A stretch of 64,000 bases of DNA from Stenotrophomonas bentonitica (lineage in GTDB: Bacteria > Pseudomonadota > Gammaproteobacteria > Xanthomonadales > Xanthomonadaceae). Positions within the stretch are counted from its first letter, which is position 1; the number at the start of each line of letters is the position of its first letter. The notes below the pieces were generated by a model, which saw only the letters and a list, made by a program, of their open reading frames with translations, was not told the origin of the DNA and ran no database searches. The stretch is taken from NCBI RefSeq assembly GCF_013185915.1, contig NZ_JAAZUH010000001.1, positions 248,001 to 312,000 on the forward strand, in the 5' to 3' direction. The position numbers were made by a program, and so were the translations under genes. This document shows positions 44,729 to 53,598 of this stretch, in pieces.

Positions 44729-45307
44729 CTAGCCGGGGTCGCGGTCCTGGCGGAACAACAGGGCGATGGCGATGTAGGCCGCGCCCATGGCGACCAGCGC
44801 CAGGCCCACGCCCCACGAGGCGGATGCACGCCCGGCCCAGGCGACGCCGCTCACGCAGACCACGGCTGCCACCAACGCGACCAGACCGGAGACCAACGAT
44901 ATCCAGCGCTTGCCGCCGGGCTTGAAGCGGAATGCAAGGCTGATCTGGGCGATCGCCTGCACCACCAGTACCGCGGCCACCGTGGTGGCTACCGCATAGG
45001 CAGCCCACTCGGGGTGGGTGTAGATAGCGATGCCGCCGATGATCTGTGCCGCGCCCAGTGCGATGGTCATCGCGAAACTGGGCAGGCCGTGCAGCAGGAA
45101 GGCTTCGGTGAGCTGCAGCGCACCGGCAATCACCAACAGGCCGGCGATCAGCACGGTCATGGTGCGCACCATGAAGGACGAGGCGTAGATGCCGAACGCA
45201 CCCAGCGCCAGCAGCAGGATGCCAACGATGAGCAGGCGCGGCCAGCTCGATTTCATGGCCATGCCGATGGAGCCGGGATCCTTGCCAAGGCGGGAGAGGA
45301 CGGTCAT
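44729..45307 (-). CDS. HdeD family membrane protein
   Basis: A 192-residue inner-membrane protein with six hydrophobic segments in three pairs (LLIVGILLLALGAFGIYAS, MTVLIAGLLVIAGALQLTEA and so on), matching the HdeD acid-resistance membrane protein family. Function beyond general stress is unknown. The start ATG 45307 follows GGAG. It converges with the MipA-like gene and diverges from the amidohydrolase. Confidence 0.85.
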   Translation of the reverse strand: MTVLSRLGKDPGSIGMAMKSSWPRLLIVGILLLALGAFGIYASSFMVRTMTVLIAGLLVIAGALQLTEAFLLHGLPSFAMTIALGAAQIIGGIAIYTHPEWAAYAVATTVAAVLVVQAIAQISLAFRFKPGGKRWISLVSGLVALVAAVVCVSGVAWAGRASASWGVGLALVAMGAAYIAIALLFRQDRDPG

Positions 45308-45466
45308 CACGGTCGCTCCAGGGTGGACCACGCAATTACCTCCCGGCCACCGTTAGCCGTTGGTGAAATTGCGACCAGTAAATCCCGCAGAACGGTGCAC
45401 GCTGCACATCGCAGTAACGCAACCGCTCCTATACCCAACTCACCACCGCTACGGGGGAGTAGTGCC

Positions 45467-46852
45467 ATGTTGCACCGTCTGTCTTTCTGCATCCTGGGCA
45501 TCGCGCTGTCGATGGTGCTGGCCACAGGTACCTCCGCGCATTCCGTGATCCAGCAGGATCCGGGTGGCGCGCTGGCGGAGCCTGCGGCTGCGCCGTCTCC
45601 AGCGGTACTGTTCACCAACGTGCGCATCTTCGACGGCACCCACGCCCGCCTCTCCGGTCCGAGCAACGTGCTGGTGCAGGGCAATACCATCACCCGGATT
45701 TCCACCGGCGCCATCGACGCGGCCGGCGCGCGCGTCATCGATGGCCGGGGTCGCACGCTGATGCCGGGGTTGATCGACGCGCACTGGCACAGCATGTTCG
45801 CCGGCATTCCGATCCAGACGCTGATGACCGCCGACAACGGCTACATCAACATCGTGGCGGGCGCCGAGTCGCGCAAGACGCTGATGCGCGGCTTCACCAC
45901 CGTGCGTGACGTCGGCGGAGCGGTGTGGGGCCTGAAGGCGGCGGTGGATTCCGGGCATGTGGAAGGGCCGCGCATCTTCCCGTCCGGCGCGATGATCACC
46001 GTGACCAGCGGCCATGGTGATTTCCGCCAGGCCTCCGACCTGCCGCGTACGCTGGGCGCGCCCGGCTCGCGCCATGACGTACTGGGCGACAGTGCCATTG
46101 CCGATTCCCCCGACGAACTGCGTGTGCGCGTGCGCGAGCAGCTGATGCGCGGCGCCAGCCAGATCAAGCTGACTGCCGGTGGCGGGGTGTCCTCACCACA
46201 CAGCCCGCTGGACGTGGTCACCTTTACCGAGCCGGAGGTCCGCGCCGCCGTGGAAGCCGCGAGTGACTGGGGGACCTACGCCGCCGTGCATGCCTACACC
46301 CCCGAAGCGATCCAGCGGGCCATCCGCGCCGGCGTGAAGTGCATCGAACACGGCAGCCTGATGGACGACGCCACCGCAAGGCGCATCCGTGACACCGGCA
46401 CCTGGCTCAGCACCCAACCGCTACCGGAGGAGCTGGCGAATGCATTCCCGCGGGGTTCGGAACAATGGTTGAAGGCGCAGGAAGTGTTTGCCGGCACTGA
46501 CCAGACCTACCGCTTCGCGATCAAGTACAAGCTCAAGACCGCGTTCGGTACCGACGTGCTGTTCTCCAGCGCGCTGGCCGGCCAGCAGAACCGCATCCTG
46601 GCCAGCCTGACCCGCTGGTACACCCCGGCCGAGACCCTGATCATGGCCACCGGCACCAACGCCCAGCTGCTGGCGCTGTCCGGCAAGCGCAGCCCCTACG
46701 TCGGCCGCCTGGGCGTGGTGGAAGAGGGCGCCCTGGCCGACCTGCTGCTCGTCAACGGTGACCCGTTGGCGGACATAGCGGTCATCACCAACCCGGACGC
46801 AAATTTCAACGTAATCATGAAGGACGGAAAAATCTACAAGGAAGACCGCTGA
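45467..46852 (+). CDS. exported metal-dependent amidohydrolase
   Basis: 461 residues with a signal peptide (LGIALSMVLATGTSAHS). The amidohydrolase core shows MPGLIDAHWHSMF (metal-binding H-x-H), KLTAGGGVSSPHS (probable carbamylated lysine), AVHAYTPEAIQRAI and GTDVL, with the C-terminal GALADLLLVNGDPLADI. It is close to the imidazolonepropionase/Xaa-Pro-dipeptidase-like group that acts on cyclic amides or dipeptides; the substrate is unknown. ATG 45467 follows GGGGGAG. Confidence 0.88.
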   Translation: MLHRLSFCILGIALSMVLATGTSAHSVIQQDPGGALAEPAAAPSPAVLFTNVRIFDGTHARLSGPSNVLVQGNTITRISTGAIDAAGARVIDGRGRTLMPGLIDAHWHSMFAGIPIQTLMTADNGYINIVAGAESRKTLMRGFTTVRDVGGAVWGLKAAVDSGHVEGPRIFPSGAMITVTSGHGDFRQASDLPRTLGAPGSRHDVLGDSAIADSPDELRVRVREQLMRGASQIKLTAGGGVSSPHSPLDVVTFTEPEVRAAVEAASDWGTYAAVHAYTPEAIQRAIRAGVKCIEHGSLMDDATARRIRDTGTWLSTQPLPEELANAFPRGSEQWLKAQEVFAGTDQTYRFAIKYKLKTAFGTDVLFSSALAGQQNRILASLTRWYTPAETLIMATGTNAQLLALSGKRSPYVGRLGVVEEGALADLLLVNGDPLADIAVITNPDANFNVIMKDGKIYKEDR

Positions 46853-46871
46853 CAATGCCGGCCGAACACGC

Positions 46872-46894
46872 GTAGCGACACGCCACGCGTGTCC
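46872..46894 (+). repeat. SMAG (GTAG-headed) REP-like palindrome
   Basis: GTAG followed by the hairpin CGACACGC-CAC-GCGTGTCC, a third copy of the repeat seen at 4447 and 4552. It sits between the amidohydrolase gene and a convergent small gene, a common place for these elements. Confidence 0.75.
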
Positions 46895-46918
46895 CACGGA
46901 ACAACGATCCCCACGCAG

Positions 46919-47287
46919 TCAATTCCCCATCCCCATCCCACCCCCCGCCTTGAAGTTCAGCACCAGCAGAACCACCCGCCAGAAAATAAACGCGTAAGCC
47001 GCACACAACAGCACCTGCAGCACCAAATGCGACTTCATCCGGCTCAACCGCCACAAGCCATCCAGCAGGTTCAGCAGCAGCAACGACCCCCCGATCGCCG
47101 CCACCACATACCCCACCAGCGTCGGATTCACCAGGTCCAGCTCCCCCGGTCCGTCCCGCACCACCTCCAGGCCGGCCGCGGTGATCAGCGTGGAGACCGC
47201 CATGTTGCGGGTGTTCTCGAATATCAGGCGCAGAACGCCGTTGTCGAACAGTTGAACGGCGATACGCCTGATCGAAGCAGGAAGCAT
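46919..47287 (-). CDS. small membrane protein of unknown function
   Basis: A 122-residue protein with two membrane segments (LVGYVVAAIGGSLLLLNLLDGL and HLVLQVLLCAAYAFIFWRVVLLV) and a glycine/methionine tail. An amphipathic N-terminus (IRRIAVQLFDNGVLRLIFE) precedes them. No family recognised. ATG 47287 gives the full frame; a Shine-Dalgarno-like AGGGG lies upstream. Confidence 0.7.
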   Translation of the reverse strand: MLPASIRRIAVQLFDNGVLRLIFENTRNMAVSTLITAAGLEVVRDGPGELDLVNPTLVGYVVAAIGGSLLLLNLLDGLWRLSRMKSHLVLQVLLCAAYAFIFWRVVLLVLNFKAGGGMGMGN

Positions 47288-47381
47288 GGCTCACCCCTTG
47301 CCGGCGTGCATGCCGGGTCAGGCACAGGGTTGTCCGCACCCCATTAAGCCCGCGTGGACGCCCTGCGTGCATCGCGTGTGA

Positions 47382-47582
47382 CTAGGTAGCTTTACTGATG
47401 CGCGGACGCGCCCCATCGGCCCAGACTTTGTCCAGATGATCCGTATGGGGCAGGGCAATGGCCAGGGTAGCTTCGAACCGGGTGTTGTATGCGTCGATGG
47501 CGTCCTCGGCCGAACCACAGCCGGGTGCCTTGTGTGGCATCTCCGATCTTGGGTCCCGGCGGTACAGCCGGTATCCCACCAC
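47382..47582 (-). CDS. small hypothetical protein (weak)
   Basis: A frame of 66 codons from GTG 47582 encoding GYRLYRRDPRSEMPHKAPGC then SAEDAIDAYNTRFEATLAIA. The composition looks protein-like, with DA and EA pairs rather than the Arg/Pro-rich pattern of shadow frames. There is no clear ribosome-binding site. It diverges from the frame at 47590 with only seven bases between start codons, so at least one start is wrong or one gene is not real. Confidence 0.35.
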   Translation of the reverse strand: MVGYRLYRRDPRSEMPHKAPGCGSAEDAIDAYNTRFEATLAIALPHTDHLDKVWADGARPRISKAT

Positions 47583-47589
47583 GCGCGCA

Positions 47590-47895
47590 GTGCGCTACGC
47601 GACCGAATCCGGCAGCCCGCTGGAAGGCGAGGGCACGGGTGACGGCAACGAACCGCCCGGCGGACAGCCGCCCAGCGCGCCGGTGGCCAGCGCCACCCTG
47701 GACGGAAGTTACCGTGGCGCCGCCTACCGGGTCACCGCCTGGCAGCCCGAGGGCAAGCCGGCATTCGTGTTCCTGCTTGCGCTGGGCGAACGAAAGTTCC
47801 TGCAGCCCAACATTCCGGAAGGTGCCGACTTCGATGCGGTGATGGAGCACGCTGCGAACTACGTGGCACAGCTGCTGGACGAAGACGAAGCCTGA
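47590..47895 (+). CDS. small hypothetical protein
   Basis: About 101 codons from GTG 47590; the open frame extends further left to 47458. The C-terminal 65 residues (SYRGAAYRVTAWQPEGKPAF and FDAVMEHAANYVAQLLDEDEA) look like a small folded domain; the N-terminal part is low-complexity (GEGTGDGNEPPGGQPP). No domain is recognised. The start is uncertain. Confidence 0.5.
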   Translation: MRYATESGSPLEGEGTGDGNEPPGGQPPSAPVASATLDGSYRGAAYRVTAWQPEGKPAFVFLLALGERKFLQPNIPEGADFDAVMEHAANYVAQLLDEDEA

Positions 47896-48062
47896 TAAGC
47901 GTGACGCGTCACGGCCATCGGCGTGCCGGATTCGCTCCGATTTCACAACAATGTCATCTATGTCACACCGATGACACCACGTTTGTGGCCAATGTCACGG
48001 CAGCGTCATGCGTTTCCGGCGGGGATGCGGCGTTCTAGGGTCTTCCAACCCAGAGCACGCTC

Positions 48063-51000
48063 ATGCTTCCGACCAACTGCACCCTGCATCGCAAAGCGCT
48101 GACTGCCGCCCTTCTTTCAGTCCTCACCCTGCCGGCCTACGCCGCCGGCGTGAACTGCCAGCTGGTCGACGCCAATGGCGTGGTCCTGCCTGTCGACAGC
48201 ACTGCCACCGGCGACCAGTCCCTGGCCTGCGGCACCGACGCCAACGCCAGCGGCAAGGGCAGCACCGCCGTGGGCAGCTGGGTGGACCTCGACGGCGATG
48301 GCGCGGTGGACCCCAACGAAGTGACCTGGGGCAGCGGCAGTAACGCCACCGCCGTGGGCGCCGCCGCCCAGGCATTGGGCAACAACAGCACCGCCATAGG
48401 CGTGCGTGCGGTCACCGCCACCGACGGCAGCGTGGCCATCGGCAACCAGGCCGGGGCCGTGCATGCCGGGTCGACAACCACCAACACTACCCTCTACACC
48501 CAGGGCAGCCCACAGCAGCAGTCCAGCAGCAAGTTGACCACCACGCCCAACGGCAGCAGCGTGAACGCCATCGCTGTCGGCACGGGTGCCACCGCCAACG
48601 GCAGCAACAACATCGCCATGGGCACCGGCACCCAGGTGCGCTCGATCAACGGCGCCTTGACCGTTAGCCAGGATTCCAACGGCGTCATCACCAAGCTCGA
48701 GACCCTGACCGAAACGCCTGCGCAGAATTCGGTGGCCGTCGGCAACAACGCCACGGTCAACGGCAATGGCTCCATCGCCTTGGGCAATGGCGCTACTGTC
48801 ACCGGCATCAAGGGCAACCAGACGACGTTCAGCAGCAACTGGGCCGGCAGCTTTGCCCAGCTCACGACAGCGGAATCGGCGGTCAATTCCATCGCCATAG
48901 GCAACGGTGCCACCTCCCGGGGCAACAACAACGTGGTGATTGGAGCGGGCGCGGGCACGGCCGGCGACGTGCTGTACACGTCCTACAGCCCGAACTGGCT
49001 GCCAGACCAGAACTCCACCATCATCGGCGCCGGCGCGCAGTCGATCCGCACCAACGGCACCGCCGTCGGCTACTCGTCGATCTCCTACAGCCCCTACGCC
49101 ACGGCGATGGGCTACAGCTCCTTCGCATTGGGCACTGGCTCGGTGGCCGTGGGCGGCTGGCTCGATTGGGCGCAGGCGTTTGGCGCCGCGCCGCGCGGCC
49201 CGGGCAACCTGACCAACGCCTACGGCAAGGCCTACGCGACCAGCCTGGGAAGCGCTGCTTTCGGTAGCGGCACCTATTCCTTCGGCAACTACAGTACTGC
49301 TCTGGGCCCAGCTGCGAGCACCGGTGACCGCGACACCGAGAACCCGGGGCCGACCAGCGTCATCCGCAACTACGACAGCGTTGACCCGACCGTAGTCTCC
49401 GGCTCGTTCGCCGGCGGCTTCTTCGCCCAAGCCGCAGGCCGTTCCAGCGTTGCCGTGGGCCGAGAAGCAACGGCTGCCGACGCCGACGCCATCGCCATCG
49501 GCACCCAGACCGTGGCCTACGGCGTGGCCAGCATCGCGCTGGGCGACCAGGCCATTGCCACCTGGCACCGCAATATCGCCATCGGTGAAAACGCGTATGC
49601 CGACGGCTACACCGGCACTGCCAACATCGCCTTCGGCGTAGATTCGAAGACCGCGCCGGGCGTGAGTGGTGAAACCAGCAATGCCATCGCGTTCGGTACC
49701 GGCGCGCAGGCCAGTGAAGACTCTGCGCTGGCCATGGGCACCGCCGCGCAGGCCAGTGGACTGGGCAGCACCGCGCTGGGCGCTGCGGCGCAGGCGCAGG
49801 GCGCAGGCAGTGCTGCGCTGGGCGAAGGCAGCACCGCCAGTGGCGATACTGCCACGGCTATCGGCACCTACGCCTATGCATCCGGCGAATCGTCGCTCGC
49901 CAGCGGCACCAATGCATTTGCGACCGGCAACTTCGCCATCGCCAGCGGCTACAACAGCTATGCCGGTGGTGACGACGCAGTGTCTATTGGCAGCTACGCG
50001 GTGGTAGAAACCGCCGGCGGCGTGGCCGTCGGCAGTGGCGCCACGGTGTACGGCCTGAACAGCATTGCGATCGGCATGAATTCCAGCGCCGACCAGGACA
50101 ACGTGGTCTCGGTCGGCAGCGCCGGTGCCGAGCGCCGCGTGGTCAACGTGGACAACGGCGTGGATGCCACCGACGCGGTGAACAAGCGCCAGCTCGACGC
50201 GGTGGTCGCCGACGTGGGCGGCACCATCGGCTCGCAGCTTGATACCGTGGCGACCGCACTCGGCGGCGGCGCGGCGGTGAATGCCACCGGCATCAGCGCC
50301 CCCAGCTTCGGCTTCCAGGGCGCGGCGTACACCAACGCGGGCACCACCTTCAGCGCGATCGATGCCGCCTTCAGCGGGCTGCAGAACCGCGTGGCCGTGC
50401 TGGAAGCCGCACCGGCAGGGCCGACACCGGTCGCTTCGGACGTGCCGATGGGCAGTGGTGACGGCCTGGCCGTCGGAGGCGGTTCCAACGCCAAGGATAC
50501 GAACGACACCGCCGTGGGCAGCGGTGCGCATGTGGGTGCCGCCAACAGCGTCGCGGTGGGCAGCAATGCCACGGTCGATGCCAGTGCTGACAATGCCGTC
50601 GCCCTCGGCGCGGACAGCCATGCCAGCGCCAGCGGCGCGGTTGCACTGGGGCAGGGCGCGGTGGCCGACCAGGCCAATACCGTGTCGGTCGGCAACGCCA
50701 GCCAGCAGCGTCGCATCACGCAGGTCGCCGCCGGCACCGATGCCAATGACGCGGCAAACGTCGGCCAGATGCAGGACGCCGACGCCGCCACGCTGGCCTC
50801 GGCCAACACCTACACCGACAACACCGCCACCCAGACCCTGACCCGCGCCAACGCGTATGCGGATTCGCGCCTGCAGGGCCTGAACGACAGCTTCGACCTG
50901 CTGCGCAACGACGTCAACGCGCGCCTCAACGCCCAGGACAAGCGCCTGGACCGCCAGGGTGCGATGGGCAGCGCGATGATGAACATGGCGATCAACGCCG

Positions 51001-51176
51001 CCAACTCGCGCAGCCCGCGCGGTCGCGTGGCCGCCGGCGTGGGCTGGCAGAACGGCGAAAGCGCGCTCTCGGTCGGCTATTCCAAGGCGCTGAGCGAGCG
51101 CGTCTCGATGAGCATCGGTGGTGCCTTCAGCAGCGACGACCGCTCGGCCGGCGTCGGCTTCGGTGTCGATCTGTAA
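48063..51176 (+). CDS. trimeric autotransporter adhesin (YadA family)
   Basis: A 1037-residue surface adhesin (type V secretion). A signal peptide (about 1-28, ending LPAYAA) is followed by many degenerate 14-residue YadA head repeats of the type SVAIGNQA / STAIGV / SIALGNGA across most of the protein. Two neck-like segments (VVNVDNGVDATDAVNKRQLD near 700 and RRITQVAAGTDANDAANVGQM near 900), a coiled coil (NDVNARLNAQDKRLDRQG) and the C-terminal YadA anchor (RVAAGVGWQNGESALSVGYS to GVGFGVDL) follow. The passenger is nearly all head with little stalk. It probably mediates adhesion or biofilm formation. Confidence 0.93.
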   Translation: MLPTNCTLHRKALTAALLSVLTLPAYAAGVNCQLVDANGVVLPVDSTATGDQSLACGTDANASGKGSTAVGSWVDLDGDGAVDPNEVTWGSGSNATAVGAAAQALGNNSTAIGVRAVTATDGSVAIGNQAGAVHAGSTTTNTTLYTQGSPQQQSSSKLTTTPNGSSVNAIAVGTGATANGSNNIAMGTGTQVRSINGALTVSQDSNGVITKLETLTETPAQNSVAVGNNATVNGNGSIALGNGATVTGIKGNQTTFSSNWAGSFAQLTTAESAVNSIAIGNGATSRGNNNVVIGAGAGTAGDVLYTSYSPNWLPDQNSTIIGAGAQSIRTNGTAVGYSSISYSPYATAMGYSSFALGTGSVAVGGWLDWAQAFGAAPRGPGNLTNAYGKAYATSLGSAAFGSGTYSFGNYSTALGPAASTGDRDTENPGPTSVIRNYDSVDPTVVSGSFAGGFFAQAAGRSSVAVGREATAADADAIAIGTQTVAYGVASIALGDQAIATWHRNIAIGENAYADGYTGTANIAFGVDSKTAPGVSGETSNAIAFGTGAQASEDSALAMGTAAQASGLGSTALGAAAQAQGAGSAALGEGSTASGDTATAIGTYAYASGESSLASGTNAFATGNFAIASGYNSYAGGDDAVSIGSYAVVETAGGVAVGSGATVYGLNSIAIGMNSSADQDNVVSVGSAGAERRVVNVDNGVDATDAVNKRQLDAVVADVGGTIGSQLDTVATALGGGAAVNATGISAPSFGFQGAAYTNAGTTFSAIDAAFSGLQNRVAVLEAAPAGPTPVASDVPMGSGDGLAVGGGSNAKDTNDTAVGSGAHVGAANSVAVGSNATVDASADNAVALGADSHASASGAVALGQGAVADQANTVSVGNASQQRRITQVAAGTDANDAANVGQMQDADAATLASANTYTDNTATQTLTRANAYADSRLQGLNDSFDLLRNDVNARLNAQDKRLDRQGAMGSAMMNMAINAANSRSPRGRVAAGVGWQNGESALSVGYSKALSERVSMSIGGAFSSDDRSAGVGFGVDL

Positions 51177-51213
51177 TTCCTCCTTCCAGCAACCGCATTC
51201 CAGGAATCCAACC

Positions 51214-52986
51214 ATGAACTTCCGTCGTTCCGTTCTGAGCCTGCTGGTGGCCAGCGCCTGCGCCCCGGCGTTTGCCGGCACCGTCGATCTTTCTTCGATC
51301 AACGACGCCACGCTGTCGCCGCGCTTCATCGTCACCTACAAGGCGGGTACCGCCGAGCGCACCCAGCCTGCCGCACGCCAGCGCTCGCTGGATGCCGCCG
51401 CCAGCAGTGCGCGCCCGCAGCTGGGCGCGCGTATCGCCGCGCTGCAGGGCACTTCCGCACTGCATGTGAAAACCCTGCGCGCCACCTACGGCGGCCAGCA
51501 CGTGGTACGCGCTTCGCAGCGATTGGACCGCAGCCAGGCCGAGACCCTGATGCGTGCCATCGCGGCCCAGCCCAACGTCGAATCGGTGCGCGTAGACCGC
51601 CTGATGCACGCGGCGGCCGTGCCCAACGACCCGGTGCTGAGCAGCCACCAGATGTGGCACTACGGCACCGGTGCCGGCGGCGCGCGCGTCACCACCGCGT
51701 GGGAGTCGGGCGCAACCGGCGCCGGTGTGGTGGTGGCGGTGATCGACACCGGTGCCACCCACCATGCCGACCTGGAAGCCAACCTGCTGCCGGGTTACGA
51801 CTTCATCTCCGACGCGTTCGTCTCGCACCGTGCCGATGACACCCGCGTACCCGGTGGCTGGGACATCGGCGACTACAGCGCCGCCAACGAATGCGGCGCC
51901 GGTGCACCGGCCAGCAACAGCAGCTGGCACGGCACCCACGTGGCCGGCACCATCGCCGAAGTCACCAACAATGGCGTGGGCGGCGCAGGCATCGCCTACA
52001 ACGCCAAAGTGCTGCCGATGCGCGTGCTCGGCCGCTGCGGTGGCTACACCTCCGACATCAACGACGCCATCGTCTGGGCCGCGGGCGGCCATATCGACGG
52101 CGTGCCGGACAACACCACGCCGGCCGAAGTGATCAACATGAGCCTTGGCGGTGTTCACGAGTGCGACGCCGACACCCAGGCCGCCATCAACACCGCGATC
52201 AGCCTGGGCACGGTGGTGGTGGTCGCCGCCGGCAATGACAACGCGCCGGTGACCGGTCATTCCCCGGCCAGCTGCGCGAACGTGGTGACGGTCGGCGCGA
52301 CCGGCTATTCCGGCCAGCGCGCCAGCTACTCCAACTACGGTCCCGGCATCGACCTGGCCGCGCCCGGCGGCGCCGGCACCGAAGGCAGCCCGAACGGGTA
52401 CATCTGGTCCACCCTCAACAACGGCACCACCGTGCCGGGTAGCGACATCTATGCGGGCTACACCGGCACCTCGATGGCGACCCCGCATGTGGTCGGCGTG
52501 GTCGCGCTGATGCAGAGCGTGGCACCGCAGCCGCTGACGCCTTCGCAGGTGGAAGGGCTGTTGAAGGCCACCTCGCGCGCGTTCCCGGTCAAGCAGACCC
52601 AGCCCAATGGCGCCGGCCTGCTCGACGCCGCCGCAGCGGTGGCACGTGCGCGTACGTTCGGCCAGCCGATCGACGGCATCCCGACCAGCCCGGGCACCGC
52701 CATGCTGCTGCCGGCGATGAGCGCCGGCCAGCGCGACCTGTATGTGATCGATGTGGCGCCGGGCAAGACCAAGCTTGAAATCACCACCTACGGTGGCCGT
52801 GGCGAACTGCAGCTGCTGGCCGGTTACGAAATGGATCCGCTGCCGAATCAGAACGCTGGCGCTTCAGCGCGGCCGGGCGTGAACCAGGCCATCACCGTGG
52901 TCAACCCGGCGCAGGGCCGCTACTACCTGGCCGTGAGCGCCACTCAGGAAACCACCGGTTCGCGTCTTCTGGTGAAGGTGAACTGA
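51214..52986 (+). CDS. secreted subtilisin-like serine protease (S8)
   Basis: 590 residues: signal peptide (SLLVASACAPAFAG), an inhibitor-like propeptide to about residue 135 (PRFIVTYKAGTAER, MRAIAAQPNVESVRVDRLM), an S8 catalytic domain with Asp178 (VIDTG), His239 (WHGTHVAGT) and Ser420 (GTSMATPHV), then a C-terminal beta-rich pre-peptidase-type domain (MSAGQRDLYVIDVAPGKTK to SRLLVKVN). Extracellular proteases of this class are common in Stenotrophomonas. It begins 37 bases after the adhesin and may be co-expressed with it. Confidence 0.95.
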   Translation: MNFRRSVLSLLVASACAPAFAGTVDLSSINDATLSPRFIVTYKAGTAERTQPAARQRSLDAAASSARPQLGARIAALQGTSALHVKTLRATYGGQHVVRASQRLDRSQAETLMRAIAAQPNVESVRVDRLMHAAAVPNDPVLSSHQMWHYGTGAGGARVTTAWESGATGAGVVVAVIDTGATHHADLEANLLPGYDFISDAFVSHRADDTRVPGGWDIGDYSAANECGAGAPASNSSWHGTHVAGTIAEVTNNGVGGAGIAYNAKVLPMRVLGRCGGYTSDINDAIVWAAGGHIDGVPDNTTPAEVINMSLGGVHECDADTQAAINTAISLGTVVVVAAGNDNAPVTGHSPASCANVVTVGATGYSGQRASYSNYGPGIDLAAPGGAGTEGSPNGYIWSTLNNGTTVPGSDIYAGYTGTSMATPHVVGVVALMQSVAPQPLTPSQVEGLLKATSRAFPVKQTQPNGAGLLDAAAAVARARTFGQPIDGIPTSPGTAMLLPAMSAGQRDLYVIDVAPGKTKLEITTYGGRGELQLLAGYEMDPLPNQNAGASARPGVNQAITVVNPAQGRYYLAVSATQETTGSRLLVKVN

Positions 52987-52987
52987 T

Positions 52988-53383
52988 TTGAAGCGTTGCG
53001 CATTACCAGCGCTGCTGGCCTGGGCGTTGGTGGGGTGCAAGGGCGGGGACGGGCAGGATGGCCCGGGTGCAGCACCGGCGGCGGCGACGCCGCCGGTGCT
53101 TGTACTGAATCGCGACGATGACGGTCGGCCGGTGCAGGTGCTGACCGGTCAGAGGGTCGAAGTGCGCCTTCCCGCCCATTCAGCCAGCGGCTACCGCTGC
53201 TGGTTGCGTGCCACGCCGTCGTCGCTGCTCGATCTGGAGCAGGAGCCGGCCCGGGTAGCCGGCGCCCATGCCTGGCGCTTTCGTGCGCTTGCAGCAGGGC
53301 AGGGCGAGCTGCTGTTCGAATGCGGGCAGGAACTGGGTAGCAGCGAGCGTCGCGTGTTCGCATTTCATATGCGTGTCCGCTGA
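52988..53383 (+). CDS. small lipoprotein, possible protease inhibitor
   Basis: 131 residues. The signal peptide ends LAWALVGCKGG with a lipid cysteine. The start is TTG 52988, directly after the protease stop. The mature domain has the pattern SGYRCWLR, HAWRFRALAAGQGELLFECG, reminiscent of chagasin-like (I42) cysteine-protease inhibitors (NPTTGY and GxG...W motifs), but the match is loose. Two cysteines may form a disulfide. Its position after a secreted protease fits an inhibitor or an envelope protein protecting the cell. Confidence 0.6.
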   Translation: MKRCALPALLAWALVGCKGGDGQDGPGAAPAAATPPVLVLNRDDDGRPVQVLTGQRVEVRLPAHSASGYRCWLRATPSSLLDLEQEPARVAGAHAWRFRALAAGQGELLFECGQELGSSERRVFAFHMRVR

Positions 53384-53447
53384 GCACGACGGGGCGCGCG
53401 TGTCGTAGGATGGGGATCCCCAGAAGTGCGAGTGGCAGGCCAGGCTG

Positions 53448-53504
53448 ATGCGCCTTATCCAGTATCGATTCGGCGATTACGTGCTGGACCCGGCCGTACG
53501 CGAG
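53448..53504 (+). pseudogene. 5' fragment of a winged-helix regulator gene cut by the Tn3-family element
   Basis: The frame from ATG 53448 reads MRLIQYRFGDYVLDPAVRE, which matches the N-terminus of OmpR/CadC-type winged-helix regulators (YRFGxYxLDPxxREL). At 53504 it runs into GGGTCGG, the likely transposon end, and then continues only to a nonsense-type stop at 53553-53555. The rest of the gene should lie beyond the far end of the element, outside the window. Confidence 0.6.
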
Positions 53505-53548
53505 GGTCGGCAGGGAATCGTTACGTACCGGGCCACAAACCACCTAAG
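53504..53548 (+). repeat. candidate left terminal inverted repeat of the Tn3-family element
   Basis: Forty-five bases starting GGGTCGG and ending CACCTAAG. Tn3-family ends begin with G-runs and several end in TAAG. The position agrees with the break in the winged-helix gene and lies 50 bases outside tnpA. The partner repeat is beyond the right edge. CGCGA (53499-53503) would be one copy of the 5-bp target duplication. Confidence 0.5.
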
Positions 53549-53598
53549 CGGTTGAAACGCAATGATAAATGCCTTGTCCCGGTGGCGGATGTCCCCGT

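Noticed and set aside
48400..50700. Many short repeated motifs that might suggest a repeat array
   Set aside because: They are degenerate protein-level YadA head repeats inside one frame, without constant repeats and spacers, so not CRISPR.
48117..51335. 1072-codon minus-strand frame opposite the adhesin
   Set aside because: Caused by the repetitive head coding sequence. The product has no signal peptide or known domain.
53411..53422. Perfect palindrome TGGGGATCCCCA before the interrupted regulator
   Set aside because: Could be an operator, but a single 12-base palindrome in GC-rich DNA is expected by chance often enough.
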